Assembly: GCA_003484235.1 (NCBI GenBank)
Contig: DNDP01000236.1
Span: forward strand, 625 to 6,314
Source: Verrucomicrobiales bacterium
GTDB taxonomy: Bacteria > Verrucomicrobiota > Verrucomicrobiia > Limisphaerales > RI-55
Direction of reading: 5' to 3'
Length of the DNA: 5,690 nucleotides
Shown: positions 5,295 to 5,690 of the stretch, piece after piece
How positions within the stretch are numbered: position 1 is the stretch's first letter
How the letters are laid out: every line of letters starts with the position of its first letter
Translations under genes and position numbers: made by a program
The notes under the pieces: model-generated
What the model saw: the letters and a program-made list of their open reading frames with translations, nothing else
Databases searched by the model: none
Told to the model about the DNA's origin: nothing

Positions 5295-5690
5295 CTAGCG
5301 TGCACCCGCACCCGTCAAAACGACCGGAATGGTTCGCGCGAGGATCTTGAGGTCCAGCCAGATCGTCCAATTGTCTATGTACTCAAGATCCAAACGAACC
5401 CACTCCCGGAAATCCTTCACGTTGTTCCTACCGCTGCCCTGCCACAGGCACGTCAGGCCCGGCTTGACGCTCAACCGGCGCCGATGCGCGCGGTCATCAA
5501 ACCGATCGACCTCGTCCACCGGCAAGGGCCGCGGTCCCACCAGGCTCATGTCACCCCTGAGCACGTTGATCAGCTGTGGCAGTTCATCGATGCTCCATTT
5601 CCGAATGAACCGGCCGACTCGGGTGATCCGCGGGTCGTTGGTCACCTTGAAGACCGGACCCGACATTTCATTCAACTGCGCCAGCTCCTG
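5295..5690 (-). CDS. Bacterial sugar transferase (polyprenyl-phosphate sugar-1-phosphate transferase), C-terminal part
   Basis: The gene enters from the right edge; the last 131 residues are visible. They form the cytoplasmic catalytic region of the bacterial sugar transferase family (PF02397), which moves a sugar-1-phosphate from a UDP-sugar to undecaprenyl phosphate on the inner membrane. This is the first step of exopolysaccharide, capsule or O-antigen repeat-unit assembly. Visible motifs are NEMSGPVFK, NDPRITRVGRFIRK, and SIDELPQLINVL with the Asp-Glu pair that is catalytic in PglC-type enzymes (codons at 5583-5588). GDMSLVGPRPLP, KPGLTCLWQGSGRNN and the C-terminal YIDNWTIWLDLKILARTIP follow. 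The reading frame is open to the window edge, so a TTG at 5675 is not a start. Whether this is a small single-domain enzyme or the end of a larger WbaP/WcaJ-like protein cannot be seen, nor can the donor sugar. Followed by the UDP-xylose synthase gene after a short gap. Confidence 0.93.
   Translation of the reverse strand, partial: QELAQLNEMSGPVFKVTNDPRITRVGRFIRKWSIDELPQLINVLRGDMSLVGPRPLPVDEVDRFDDRAHRRRLSVKPGLTCLWQGSGRNNVKDFREWVRLDLEYIDNWTIWLDLKILARTIPVVLTGAGAR

Noticed and set aside
5261..5311. Upstream ATG at 5311 for the decarboxylase
   Set aside because: It overlaps the end of the sugar transferase gene and adds residues not expected ahead of the Rossmann fold; starts at 5260 or 5233 fit the family length better.
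5673..5675. TTG at 5675 as the start of the sugar transferase
   Set aside because: The frame stays open to the window edge, and the residues before it (QELAQ) continue the known family pattern, so the gene is cut by the window.

Overview
The window carries six protein genes, all on the minus strand. From right to left in transcription order they fall into two modules. The sequence is fairly GC-rich, tightly packed and free of mobile elements, tRNA/rRNA genes and CRISPR repeats. The four left-hand genes match the pilus-like set best known in Akkermansia muciniphila (Amuc_1101, 1100, 1099, 1098), so the organism is most likely a member of the Verrucomicrobiota. An Opitutales-type lineage is my guess, not a demonstrated placement.

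Right part (4259-5690): the C-terminal end of a polyprenyl-phosphate sugar-1-phosphate transferase, which starts cell-surface glycan assembly, followed after a short gap by a UDP-glucuronate decarboxylase that makes UDP-xylose. Together they look like the end of an exopolysaccharide or O-antigen operon.

Gap (4100-4258): about 160 bases with no gene. It holds a weak terminator-like hairpin with a T run just after the decarboxylase, a weak promoter candidate, and consecutive inverted repeats directly ahead of the pilus operon.

Left part (1-4099): a four-gene operon with junctions of 5 to 14 bases. The genes are (1) a 620-residue PilM-type actin-like ATPase that continues, in the same chain, into a PilN-like membrane and periplasmic segment; (2) a PilO-position, Amuc_1100-like membrane protein with an unusual Gly/Arg/Tyr repeat; (3) a PilP/GspC-position, Amuc_1099-like membrane-anchored protein; and (4) the start of an Amuc_1098-like secretin with a signal peptide and a TPR-like N-terminus. 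I infer that this is the Verrucomicrobiota form of the pilMNOPQ alignment complex: a cytoplasmic ring tied through inner-membrane proteins to the outer-membrane secretin. PilM and PilN are fused as in GspL of type II secretion, and the PilP lipoprotein is replaced by a transmembrane anchor.
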